In this document: in pieces, positions 32,291 through 41,143 of the stretch
How positions within the stretch are numbered: position 1 is the first letter of the stretch
Layout: the number at the start of each line of letters is the position of its first letter
Made by a program: the position numbers and the translations under genes
The notes under the pieces: generated by a model
What the model saw: only the letters and a program-made list of their open reading frames with translations
What the model was told of the DNA's origin: nothing
Databases searched by the model: none
Source: Candidatus Aerophobota bacterium
Lineage (GTDB): Bacteria; Chlamydiota; Chlamydiia; Chlamydiales; Simkaniaceae
Direction: 5' to 3'
DNA length: 47,630 bases
Assembly (NCBI GenBank): GCA_002401865.1
Contig: NVUK01000010.1
Span: forward strand, 1 to 47,630

Positions 32291-33697
32291 ATGTCCGTTA
32301 AAGAATCTTTTGCAGATCTTGTGATTATAGGATCGGGGCCAGCTGGTCAAAATGCTGCTATGCAGGCCTCTAAGCTGGGTAAATCAGCTATTATTATAGA
32401 TCAACACTCAAGTCCTGGGGGTGGATGTCTTTTTAGTGGGACAATTCCTTCTAAATCGCTTAGAGAAGCTATTTTGACACTTACAGATTTTTATAAAAAG
32501 AATTTTTATGGAAAACAAGAAGTGCCTAAAGAGGATATATCCATTAATGATTTGAACTACTGTTTAAATCAAGTTTGGGAGCATCAAACCAACCATTTTA
32601 AGGAAATTTTTGATAGAAATAACATTACTTATTTACAAGGTATTGCACATTTTGAATCAGAAAAGTTGGTAGCGGTAGTAAGTGCTGAGGGGCAGTTATT
32701 ACATATGATTCATGCCGATTATATTCTAATCGCTACAGGATCAGTTCCACGTAATCCAAAAAATGTACCTTTTGATAATGAGTGCGTGCTGGATTCTACT
32801 CGTTTACTTAAGCTCGACAGAGTTCCTAAAACAATGGTGGTACTTGGCGGTGGTACGATTGGAGCAGAGTATGCGAGTTTTTTTGCAGCACTTGGAACTA
32901 AAGTGACTGTAATTGATAAGCGTAAAAGGATGCTTTCTATGGTCGATAGTGAGATTAGTTTTCATTTTCAGCAGGCATTAAAAGATTTGAACGTGACCTT
33001 TTTAGGGGAGCGTGAATTTTGTTCTATAGAAAAACGGGACCATGGCGTATCCGTTAATTTCACCAATCATCCCAGCGTGGAAGCGGAAGTTCTTCTTTAT
33101 AGTTTAGGAAGGCGCGCCGCTGTTGATCTTTTACACATTGATAAAATTGGTATCTCTTTAGATGCAAGAGGGTATGTGCCAGTGAATGCTCTTTTTCAAA
33201 CCATTGTGCCCAATATTTATGCTGTAGGAGATGTGATAGGTGGACCGTGTTTGGCATCTACGAGTATGGAGCAAGGACGTTTAGCAGCTCGCCATGCGTT
33301 TGGCGCAGATACACACCATTTTCCAACGCTGTATCCTGTAGGGATTTACACCATCCCTGAGATTTCTTCTTGTGGATATAACGAAGATGAACTTAATCAT
33401 CTCGGGTTTAAATATGAAGTGGGTAGAGCTCTCTTTAGCGAAATAGCAAGAAATATTATTTCTGGAAAAGATTCAGGGATGTTTAAAATCTTATTTCATC
33501 GCGATACTCTTGAAATTTTAGGAGTACATATTATAGGTCGGCAAGCAACAGAAATGATTCATATTGGCCAAGTTGCTATGGATCATAAAGCCAAGATCGA
33601 TTATTTTATAGATCAGGTGTTTAATTACCCCACTTATGCAGAAGGTTATAGAATTGCTGCGTTAAATGGGTTTAATAAAATTAAACACAAGAATTAA
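32291..33697 (+). CDS. sthA: Soluble pyridine nucleotide transhydrogenase
   Basis: SthA is a flavoprotein that moves reducing equivalents between NADPH and NAD+. The 468-residue protein has GSGPAG (14-19), GGGCLFSGTIPSK (43-55), a second nucleotide-binding GGGTIGAEYASFF and AVGDVIG. It differs from lipoamide dehydrogenase in two ways: the second redox Cys is T51, and the C-terminal catalytic His-Glu pair is absent (NYPTYAEGYRIAALNG instead), as in E. coli SthA. The following membrane-protein gene starts 10 nt downstream. Chlamydiaceae do not keep a gene at this place between rpmB and malQ, as far as I recall. Confidence 0.9.
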   Translation: MSVKESFADLVIIGSGPAGQNAAMQASKLGKSAIIIDQHSSPGGGCLFSGTIPSKSLREAILTLTDFYKKNFYGKQEVPKEDISINDLNYCLNQVWEHQTNHFKEIFDRNNITYLQGIAHFESEKLVAVVSAEGQLLHMIHADYILIATGSVPRNPKNVPFDNECVLDSTRLLKLDRVPKTMVVLGGGTIGAEYASFFAALGTKVTVIDKRKRMLSMVDSEISFHFQQALKDLNVTFLGEREFCSIEKRDHGVSVNFTNHPSVEAEVLLYSLGRRAAVDLLHIDKIGISLDARGYVPVNALFQTIVPNIYAVGDVIGGPCLASTSMEQGRLAARHAFGADTHHFPTLYPVGIYTIPEISSCGYNEDELNHLGFKYEVGRALFSEIARNIISGKDSGMFKILFHRDTLEILGVHIIGRQATEMIHIGQVAMDHKAKIDYFIDQVFNYPTYAEGYRIAALNGFNKIKHKN

Positions 33698-33707
33698 AGG
33701 AGCTATA

Positions 33708-34190
33708 ATGCCTATTTACAATCTCTTCGATCACGTAGAAAAGAGAGTAGAGAAAGAAAAAGGATTTCTAGAAGATCCACATCTGAATGAATTTTATTCT
33801 CAGGTACAATTAGAAAGAGAGAAGAAATCGTTGGAAGCAGAAGTTTCTAGCTCTCTATTTGCTAAAATTTCTGCGCGTCTTTTTTTCTTTATGCTTTTAA
33901 TCGCAGATCTGTTTTGGGGTATTAGCTCTTTATTTCAACTTGTCCTTGCAAGTGCTTTGCTTCTTGTTACAGGGGGGAAGATACGTAAAATCAAACGCTT
34001 TGTTCAAAGAAAATATCTTGCTCTTAAAAGGGCATTTTGCTGTTTTGCAGCACTTTTTATGGCGCTTTTTAGTCCAGCACTTGGAACGATGTTTGCTTGT
34101 AGTTATTTTTTAATGTTTGATAAAAAGGGCGTGGATGAAATTGTGCCTCATGTTTTACAAGACCAAATCAAAGAATTTATGCAAATTTAG
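33708..34190 (+). CDS. Unknown membrane protein with two hydrophobic lobes
   Basis: I use the ATG at 33708, with AAAGGAG 5 nt upstream, giving 160 residues; an ATG at 33666 lies inside sthA. Residues 1-48 are charged. A long hydrophobic block (about 49-86) is large enough for a helical hairpin, then a basic stretch (about 87-108), a second hydrophobic block (about 109-136) and a short acidic tail. The layout recalls chlamydial inclusion membrane proteins but is not diagnostic. It is 10 nt behind sthA and overlaps the convergent gene by 4 nt. Function is unknown. Confidence 0.72.
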   Translation: MPIYNLFDHVEKRVEKEKGFLEDPHLNEFYSQVQLEREKKSLEAEVSSSLFAKISARLFFFMLLIADLFWGISSLFQLVLASALLLVTGGKIRKIKRFVQRKYLALKRAFCCFAALFMALFSPALGTMFACSYFLMFDKKGVDEIVPHVLQDQIKEFMQI

Positions 34191-35761
34191 TCCGACTTAA
34201 AAAAGGCTTCTTTGTGTCTAAGAGGATCAGGATAAGCTTGGCGTAGTCCTTGCGCTAATTGTTTTAAGCAGTAAGGGCTGTGTTTGCGCTGTTTTAAAAG
34301 TTTTTGGCAGCGGTAAAAATGTTTCCAAGCAGAGCTATAAGCATACTTTTTTAAACAAAGCATCGATAAGTAATACTCTACTACAGGATGGCTATTATCG
34401 ATTTTATGGAAAGAGAGAAGTGTGTTATATGCTTCTTCGAGTTGGGAGAGTTGTAGATAACAGACGCCCAATTGATAATAACCGTCTCGAAATAGGGGAT
34501 ATTTTTTAATCACAGATTGGAGCAAATCCTTTTTTCTTACTATAGATTCTCTCGAGTCATCTACAGAGGTAAACAGTGTCCTGATGCTGTCACCATCTAC
34601 TTTGCCCTGGATGAAATCTTCGGGTGTACGCTCGTGGGTACAGGCATGGTCAAAAGGTTTACCTACAATTGTTTTTAGTAGAGCGGTACCTTTATCTGTT
34701 TCGCCAACAAATAAATGGTTATATCCGAGAAGCATATTTAAGAGAGGATTGTCGTGAATAAAAAGAGAGGCTTTTTTGTAAAGGTCAATAGTTTTATCAA
34801 AATGGCCAGCTTGCCAGCTAACTGAGGCTTGGTTAATAAAGGCAAGTCCTACAACTTCTTTCATCGTCCGTTTTTGCAAATTACGCGTATTAATACCTAG
34901 GTAGTGGTAGGAGGGGAGGTGAATACCTCTCGCGGTAGTTTCAATGTTTCTTAGCCCTTTTTCTCCTTTATAGCGGATGTAAATATGGCCTGGAGGAGTG
35001 ATGATTTCCAAAGGGAGATCTAGGCGTTGAGCAAGACTTAAATAGAGGATAGAAACGCCCAAACAAACCCCTTTTCTGCTGTCTAAAACAGAGGGAAGAA
35101 AGGTGTAGGTGTGGATGTCTTGGGCCCAAAGAGAGTGGGGAGGGAAACGAAAACCCTGTTCAAAGAAGATAAACTGATTGATCGTGCGAATTTTATCCAA
35201 CGCCGTAGCATTTTTTGGCAGGTAGGCTAAAATTTGTAGAGCCATGAGATCAAGCGTTGCTTCAAATTGCAAAATCTTTTCCTCAAAATCAGGAGAGCTC
35301 TCATCATAAGAAAAAAGTAGCATCGCTCGAGATAAATCTATTTGCTCAGTGGGTAATTGGACGACACGTTCTTTGTCAAGTGTGTTAAATCCTTCAAGTT
35401 TACGGTTAGCTAGGTGAGAAGAGAATTGTTGAATTTGGAGCAAATGTTGTTTGGATAAGGCGCGGTTCTCAATTTTAGAGGGGCCATTGATTAAGGAGAC
35501 AAGTCCCATTAAATGGATGTCAGGGATTAAGAGGGAGGAGAGTGTATCCCACGGCTGATCTCTATATAAATTAATCAGCTCCCAAGCTTGTGTGCGTGCT
35601 TGTTCCCCCAGTGTTGAGTTGGGATAAGCTTTATAAAAAGCAAATAATTGAGAAATAGACTTTTTATTCAGCGAGCTAAATAGCATGGAGGAGTGTGCAT
35701 TTTCTTGAGAAAATAGGTGCGTGGCACTAAAAAAAGTGAGAAGAAGAAAAATTTTTTTCAA
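34187..35761 (-). CDS. Secreted transglutaminase-like (SirB1-type) protein with TPR repeats
   Basis: The 524-residue protein starts with a Sec signal peptide (about 1-19, MKKIFLLLTFFSATHLFS). Residues 185-275 resemble the SirB1/transglutaminase-like domain: DSRKGVCLGVSILYLSLAQ with the putative catalytic Cys C233, and PPGHIYIR with H259. The C-terminal half has at least three TPR-like helical pairs (about 310-345, 415-460). Activity could be proteolytic, crosslinking or purely structural. The start is TTG at 35761, overlapping the malQ stop as TTGA. It lies at the end of the type III secretion run, but the signal peptide points to Sec export to the periplasm or surface. Confidence 0.75.
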   Translation of the reverse strand: MKKIFLLLTFFSATHLFSQENAHSSMLFSSLNKKSISQLFAFYKAYPNSTLGEQARTQAWELINLYRDQPWDTLSSLLIPDIHLMGLVSLINGPSKIENRALSKQHLLQIQQFSSHLANRKLEGFNTLDKERVVQLPTEQIDLSRAMLLFSYDESSPDFEEKILQFEATLDLMALQILAYLPKNATALDKIRTINQFIFFEQGFRFPPHSLWAQDIHTYTFLPSVLDSRKGVCLGVSILYLSLAQRLDLPLEIITPPGHIYIRYKGEKGLRNIETTARGIHLPSYHYLGINTRNLQKRTMKEVVGLAFINQASVSWQAGHFDKTIDLYKKASLFIHDNPLLNMLLGYNHLFVGETDKGTALLKTIVGKPFDHACTHERTPEDFIQGKVDGDSIRTLFTSVDDSRESIVRKKDLLQSVIKKYPLFRDGYYQLGVCYLQLSQLEEAYNTLLSFHKIDNSHPVVEYYLSMLCLKKYAYSSAWKHFYRCQKLLKQRKHSPYCLKQLAQGLRQAYPDPLRHKEAFFKSD

Positions 35762-37341
35762 AGTAGCGCCTTCATTTTTTCACACAGTACACCACACTCT
35801 ACAATAGACTCAATATCCGTTTTATGTTTGTAGCTCCAGTTAGAACTGTTTTCTGTTCCTGGAGTATTGATGATGTCATCTTCTGGATTTTCCCAAGAAA
35901 GAGAGGGGACCATAGCTAAATACTCTAGGAGCAAATTGGCATGAAATAAACTACTGGATTGGTGGCAGTTTCTGAGAAAAACATACTGCATCTGGGCAGT
36001 AAATTGCTCTTTATAAGGTTGTCCACGCGCTTTAGCAAAAGCGGCAGCAAGTGTTTTATTTTTTCCCCACCAAAGACGGAGGGGATAAATATCGTGTGTA
36101 GATACGGTGGCAATAGAAAGAGGGTTAAATCCTGTTAGGGGAGTGAATTCTGGTGGTCCTTCTTCTTTTTTTGGATAACGGGTAATTTTTAAAAAAGGGA
36201 TACCAGCTTTAAAAAGGCTCTGTTTTATAAAAGAGGGGGGCCTTCCCATAACCTCAGCAATAGGTAACATAGAAGAGCTGGCAATGATGTGGGATACAAT
36301 AACATTTCCTTGAGTTTGCATCTCAGCTTCACTTTTGGGAGAAAAATGGCCATCACAAGGTTTTTCCCCATGATCAATAAGCCAAAGTCTAAATAGCCCT
36401 ATAAAATGATCAATTCTATAAAGAGAGAAAAAATTGTTAGCGATGCTTAAGCGCCGTTTCCACCACATAAAATCATCCTTTATATGTGCGGGCCAATTAA
36501 AGCCTGGAAATCCCCACTTTTGCCCTTTAGGGTCATCGTGTGAGGGTTTGGACCCTGCTTCTTGATCAACATTGAAATAGTGTCTTTCAGACCATACATC
36601 TGTACTGTAAGGGCTGATGAGAATTGGCACATCTCCTTTGAGCATAACACCCATTTTTTTACCTATAGCTTTTACTTTTTTCATTTGAGAAAAACATATA
36701 TATTGGCAAAACATGTGAAAAAGGTTTTGTTCTTTATATTCAAGCGTCCACTGTTTAAGTTGATCTTCAGAGGGGTTTTGATAAAGTATAGGCCATGACT
36801 CCCATATATTGGATTGAAAATTTTCAGAAAAAGTTTTGTAAAGAGCGTAATTATTTAACCAGGGGTTCTCTTTGATAAAGGATAAAAAATCTTTGTCTTG
36901 AAGATGCTGTTTTTTGGTTTGATCAAAGTATCGATGAAGAAATTGTATTTTTTGGTTATAGATGTTTCTAAAGTGGATTTTCTTTTCACTTTTTTGCTCT
37001 TTTAAAAGATTTAAATCTTTTAAGAAAGAGGCGTTTAGATAGGGCAGAGCGGTTAAATTAATATAAATGGGGTGAAGAGCAAGTGATGAAAGCGCGCTAT
37101 AAGGACTTGTCATGTCTCCAGTATCTTGAATAGGTAAGAGCTGGATAAAAGAAAAACCTATTTTTTTACACCACTCAATCATTGGTATAAGATCAAAGTA
37201 ATCTCCGATCATAATCGATTTTTTAGAATAGATAGAGCTGAGAAGTAGTTGTATACCGTGGTGGTGGCCGATGCCAATATTTTTCCAAACAGGATAAAGA
37301 GGCGTGGTCTTTAAGTGTTCTACAAGATCAAAATTTTTCAT
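35758..37341 (-). CDS. malQ: 4-alpha-glucanotransferase (amylomaltase)
   Basis: MalQ transfers glucan segments between maltodextrins, working with glgA and other glycogen genes. The family blocks are visible: IQLLPIQDTG, DVPILISPYSTDVW, YRIDHFIGLFRLW with a catalytic Asp, and VSTHDIYPLRLWWG. I place the start at the ATG at 37341, which gives 527 residues and follows the scc1 stop by 13 nt; an upstream TTG at 37404 would overlap scc1 by 50 nt. There is no clear RBS, so coupling to scc1 is likely. Order scc1-malQ matches CT088-CT087. Confidence 0.93.
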   Translation of the reverse strand: MKNFDLVEHLKTTPLYPVWKNIGIGHHHGIQLLLSSIYSKKSIMIGDYFDLIPMIEWCKKIGFSFIQLLPIQDTGDMTSPYSALSSLALHPIYINLTALPYLNASFLKDLNLLKEQKSEKKIHFRNIYNQKIQFLHRYFDQTKKQHLQDKDFLSFIKENPWLNNYALYKTFSENFQSNIWESWPILYQNPSEDQLKQWTLEYKEQNLFHMFCQYICFSQMKKVKAIGKKMGVMLKGDVPILISPYSTDVWSERHYFNVDQEAGSKPSHDDPKGQKWGFPGFNWPAHIKDDFMWWKRRLSIANNFFSLYRIDHFIGLFRLWLIDHGEKPCDGHFSPKSEAEMQTQGNVIVSHIIASSSMLPIAEVMGRPPSFIKQSLFKAGIPFLKITRYPKKEEGPPEFTPLTGFNPLSIATVSTHDIYPLRLWWGKNKTLAAAFAKARGQPYKEQFTAQMQYVFLRNCHQSSSLFHANLLLEYLAMVPSLSWENPEDDIINTPGTENSSNWSYKHKTDIESIVECGVLCEKMKALL

Positions 37342-37354
37342 GGCGGGTGATTTG

Positions 37355-37765
37355 TTATCCAATAGAGTGTAAGTTACCGCTGAGTATAGCTGTATGCCAG
37401 ACAAGACCGAGTTCAGTTATTTTTTCTAATTCGTTGGCTAACTCTTTGCCATCGTGGAGATGAATTTTTTCGTAAAAATTTTCTAACACTAAAGCATTAT
37501 ATTTTTTGCTATAAGAAAAATATCCCAGTTTCGTTGATTTGTAGTTTTCATTCAAAGCTGTTTCTAAGACATTAATTCTAAAAGCGCCAGGAGGAATTTC
37601 TGCAATAAAAAGAGCAACAATAACATAGGTATCACAATCGCTTAATGCCAGTTGCATTGCCATTTTTTCTTCGAGAATTAATTTACAGTTGCGGTTTTCA
37701 TCCGCATGGAGAGGTAGATCTAAGCTCTCTCCTATATCCCATATAAGTTTTTGAAAAAAGTCCAT
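37355..37765 (-). CDS. scc1: Type III secretion chaperone, Scc1-like
   Basis: The 136-residue acidic protein has the size and fold pattern of CesT/SycE chaperones: N-terminal helix FFQKLIWDIGESLDLPLHAD, a beta-rich centre, and a C-terminal helix. In C. trachomatis Scc1 (CT088) pairs with Scc4 to bind CopN, and it lies next to copN, as here (2-nt gap). Sequence similarity within this chaperone class is low, so the name rests on position and size. Confidence 0.85.
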   Translation of the reverse strand: MDFFQKLIWDIGESLDLPLHADENRNCKLILEEKMAMQLALSDCDTYVIVALFIAEIPPGAFRINVLETALNENYKSTKLGYFSYSKKYNALVLENFYEKIHLHDGKELANELEKITELGLVWHTAILSGNLHSIG

Positions 37766-37767
37766 AC

Positions 37768-38949
37768 TTAACTTTGGTCCTCACTCTCATCTTCTTCATC
37801 ATCAATTTCATCTTCTAAATCACTGAGTGTTTCCATAAAAACGGTCAACACTTCTTGTCGGTGTCTGTCAGAAAAAAAGAGGAGGGGAGAGATATTTCTC
37901 ATCGCATCTCTATATTGAGAGAAAACAATCATTTGCGCTTCTAATTCATCGGAAACACCCAGTAGATAAGCGAGTTTTAAAACTTTGTCAGAAGAGGGGT
38001 AGCGCTCTTTTAAGAACTGGACGATTACTCTTGCTAAGAGTTCAAAGCTCATTCTTGAAGGGAGCATTAAATCTTTATGTTTAAATCCTTGTTTGATTAG
38101 AGACATGCGTGATTGGAAGAAGCGAAATAGTCCTAAGATGGCTTGCATATTTTTCGACTCGCCCATTAAAGCTTGTAATTCACCTTTTGTAATAGAAGAT
38201 CCTTTAGATTTCAGGTCATCCCCTAGAGCGTGGAGCACAAAATCAATAACATTTTTCATATCAGAAAATTTAAATTTCTCTGTGAGCTCATCGAAGAGGT
38301 CTTGAGCGGAACGTTTATTTTCTATAATACCCTTGTAAATGTCTCTTAGAAAGGTGGGGTTTCCAAGACCTTTGGTTGAAAACAGCCTTGCTTGGGTAGA
38401 AATATTTCTTCCTGCGCGAATCTCTTGACCAAAATGGGTATTGAAACGCTCTTTGGTGGTAATAAGCTTCTTTTTCAACATCTGCTTATTTTCTGAAACT
38501 TCAATTAAGAAATCGATTGCTTCATCAGCAAGTGCTTTATCGCTGTAAAAATCATCAACGACTTTTTGAATATCTTCTTCGCTACCCTCTTCTGGGATTT
38601 GGCCATAGAGAATAAGTAGAGTTTGCTCTTTTAACTCAGGATTACTCTTATTATAGTTATTTGCCGTTTGCGCTACTTTGGGATCTTGAGGTTTCTCTTG
38701 CTTGTCTACATCGGAGCTTTGTTTGGTAGTGGGTTCAGGTTGCAATGTTTGCCGCTCTTGCAACGTTTTGAAACTTTTATTTGTTTCTCGAGGATTAAAA
38801 AAAGCCATTTCTTTGGTTTGCTCTAAGGACTCTTCACTGCCTACTTGGCGTGCGGCTCTGAGCATGGCATTGTCTTTTTTTTCACTTTGTTCAGCAGCTT
38901 GCGTTCTGTTTGGCTGTGAGGAAGGATCAATATGAGGAATAAAGGACAT
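37768..38949 (-). CDS. copN: Type III secretion gatekeeper CopN (SctW/LcrE)
   Basis: CopN plugs the export gate until host contact and is itself exported in Chlamydia. The 393-residue protein has a polar, unstructured N-terminus (about 1-95) fitting the secretion signal and chaperone-binding region, then the helical YopN/HrpJ domain (about 100-370). The C-terminus is a run of Asp and Glu residues (LEDEIDDEEDESEDQS). It lies 73 nt downstream of sctV and matches CT089. Confidence 0.92.
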   Translation of the reverse strand: MSFIPHIDPSSQPNRTQAAEQSEKKDNAMLRAARQVGSEESLEQTKEMAFFNPRETNKSFKTLQERQTLQPEPTTKQSSDVDKQEKPQDPKVAQTANNYNKSNPELKEQTLLILYGQIPEEGSEEDIQKVVDDFYSDKALADEAIDFLIEVSENKQMLKKKLITTKERFNTHFGQEIRAGRNISTQARLFSTKGLGNPTFLRDIYKGIIENKRSAQDLFDELTEKFKFSDMKNVIDFVLHALGDDLKSKGSSITKGELQALMGESKNMQAILGLFRFFQSRMSLIKQGFKHKDLMLPSRMSFELLARVIVQFLKERYPSSDKVLKLAYLLGVSDELEAQMIVFSQYRDAMRNISPLLFFSDRHRQEVLTVFMETLSDLEDEIDDEEDESEDQS

Positions 38950-39022
38950 AACAAACTTTTTTTAAAATCAGCTTTTTTTTCCGATACTAACGGTAAAAGC
39001 TATTTTTCGTCAGCAAGCTCTT

Positions 39023-41143
39023 TTAAGAGATGTGAATTCTTCCCAAAGGTTGAATCCGGATTTCAGATGCAACTTCTTGTGTAGAGATGAAAGGTAGGTC
39101 AGGGAAAGTTCCTTTTACAAGTTTCCAAAGGTAGCGTCTAACGTCCATAGAGGTTAATACCACAGGAGGCTGGCCTCCAGGAGGAGTGGGGACAACTGTG
39201 TTTCTGAATGCTTGTAAAATTAGCTGCACAGAATCAGGGTCTAGACGTAGGTATGATCCTGCAGAGGTTTGTTGAATCGCTCCTCTTACCATCTCTTCAA
39301 TTTCAGTGTCTATATGGTAAACAGAGAGAACAGTTTGTCCAAGAGAATATTTGTAAGAGATATAGCGTTGCAACGAAGAACGTACATATTCAGTAAGAGT
39401 AACAGGGTCTTTTTCTGTTTGAGCCCATTCACTAAGTGCTTCCATAATTGTTCTAAGATCTTTAATAGAAATCTCTTCTTGCACTAACCGTTTAAAAATA
39501 TCGGTCATCTTTTGCAAAGGAACAAGCCTTGTGACTTCTTTGACAAGGTCAGGATAAGATTTTTCCACAAATTCTAAAATCCCTCTAGCTTCTTGAATTC
39601 CTAAAAATTCTCCTGCATGCTTTTTGTAAAAATAGGAGAGGTGGAGAATCATCACTTCTAAAGAATCCCAGTATTGTATGCCTGCATTTTTTAAGATGTC
39701 TATATACTTTTCTTCTACCCAAAGTGAGGCGTTACCAATACTGTTTTTAGAGTGTGTATAGGGTAAATTGTATTTTGTTAAAGCTTCCTCTGTTTCATTG
39801 GTCAGGACGAAGTTTTGTAAAACGCTGCCAGTAACAATAGGGACTTCGTTAAGGTGAATAGCATATTCATTAGCTTTCAGAGAAGATGTGGTGGTACGTA
39901 CGTGAATGCCTGGGAATTTAACCCCTAAATCTTGGTAAAGAGCGTGCCGAAGCCTAGGAATCATTTGCTCTATAAATTGGGCACTTTTTTCTTTTTTAAT
40001 CATGTCTGCTAAAAAAGAGCCTGCTTCTAAAATTACAGGGAGTGTAAGAGCATAATCACTGAGCCCTCCTTGCAGCACTGAGTGCCCTTCTACATCGGTG
40101 TCTATAGAAGTGGGACCCATAGCCCCTGACGCCATTTGAGCAGTTTTTTTTCTCTCTTTCCATGCGTTATATCCCCCAGTTCCTATGAGAAGAGAAGCAA
40201 GAATAAGGAAAATTAGTGTTGGGAAACCTTTTAAAAACGCCATAAGTAGTGTTACGCTACCAGCAAGAATAAGACCTCGTGTGTGGGAAAATATTTGGTT
40301 CGTAATATCTTTTCCTAAGTTACCCTCTTTACTCTCACTAGAAACCCTTGTAGTCACCATACCGGCAGTTACTGAGATCATAAGAGAGGATATTTGGGTA
40401 ATAAGACCACTACCAATCGATAGAAGAGCATAAATTTTAGCCGCCTCAAGCGCGGTCATATTGTGCTGGACCACACCAATAATTAATCCACCAATAATGT
40501 TAATAATGGCAATAACGATACCGGCAATAACGTCCCCTTTAACGAACTTCATCGCCCCGTCCATCGCTCCGTAGAGTTGACTCTCTTTTTGTAGAGCCAG
40601 TCTTAATTCGCGTGCTTGGTTTGCGTCTAAGGTTCCGCTACGCATATCAGCATCAATACTCATTTGCTTACCAGGCATCGCGTCGAGAGTAAATCTCGCA
40701 GCCACTTCAGCAACCCTCTCGGCACCTTTTGTCACAACGATAAACTGGACAATCGTGATAATAAGGAAGATAACACCGCCGACAACAAAGTTACCGCCGA
40801 CAACAAAGTTACCGAAGGCAAAGATAATTTCTCCAGCATCCGCATGTAGAAGAATTTGACGTGTTGCTGCAATTTCTATCCCTAGTCTAAAGAGAGTGGT
40901 GATAAGAAGGAGAGAGGGGAAGATGGAGAGGTGTACAGCCTTTTGGATGTAGAGCCCGATCATTAGTAGTGTTAACGAGACGGTTAAACTAATGGCAATA
41001 AAGAGATCAATGACGCCAGGAGGAACGGGAACAATGATGAGCATAATGATCATCACAACAAAAGCTGCTAGTACAAGGTCACTTGACTTGCTCGCTAGCT
41101 TTAAGAGGCCAGGACTTGCAAGAGCATTGAGTAGTTTTTTCAT
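39023..41143 (-). CDS. sctV: Type III secretion export gate protein SctV (CdsV)
   Basis: SctV forms the nonameric inner-membrane export gate, homologous to FlhA. The 706-residue protein has about eight transmembrane helices in the first 330 residues, the cytoplasmic loop block GAERVAEVAARFTLDAMPGKQ with SIDADMRSG, and a large cytoplasmic domain that binds chaperone-substrate complexes. It overlaps sctU by 4 nt (ATGA). It matches CT090. Confidence 0.97.
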   Translation of the reverse strand: MKKLLNALASPGLLKLASKSSDLVLAAFVVMIIMLIIVPVPPGVIDLFIAISLTVSLTLLMIGLYIQKAVHLSIFPSLLLITTLFRLGIEIAATRQILLHADAGEIIFAFGNFVVGGNFVVGGVIFLIITIVQFIVVTKGAERVAEVAARFTLDAMPGKQMSIDADMRSGTLDANQARELRLALQKESQLYGAMDGAMKFVKGDVIAGIVIAIINIIGGLIIGVVQHNMTALEAAKIYALLSIGSGLITQISSLMISVTAGMVTTRVSSESKEGNLGKDITNQIFSHTRGLILAGSVTLLMAFLKGFPTLIFLILASLLIGTGGYNAWKERKKTAQMASGAMGPTSIDTDVEGHSVLQGGLSDYALTLPVILEAGSFLADMIKKEKSAQFIEQMIPRLRHALYQDLGVKFPGIHVRTTTSSLKANEYAIHLNEVPIVTGSVLQNFVLTNETEEALTKYNLPYTHSKNSIGNASLWVEEKYIDILKNAGIQYWDSLEVMILHLSYFYKKHAGEFLGIQEARGILEFVEKSYPDLVKEVTRLVPLQKMTDIFKRLVQEEISIKDLRTIMEALSEWAQTEKDPVTLTEYVRSSLQRYISYKYSLGQTVLSVYHIDTEIEEMVRGAIQQTSAGSYLRLDPDSVQLILQAFRNTVVPTPPGGQPPVVLTSMDVRRYLWKLVKGTFPDLPFISTQEVASEIRIQPLGRIHIS

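Noticed and set aside
32291-33697. Dihydrolipoamide dehydrogenase
   Set aside because: The second redox-active Cys is Thr51 and the C-terminal His-Glu catalytic pair is missing, which fits SthA instead.
40778-40813. Exact tandem 18-nt repeat in sctV, encoding VVGGNF twice
   Set aside because: SctV/FlhA proteins normally have a similar FVVGGN-x-VVG stretch here and the total length is normal, so the repeat reflects conserved protein sequence rather than a recent insertion.
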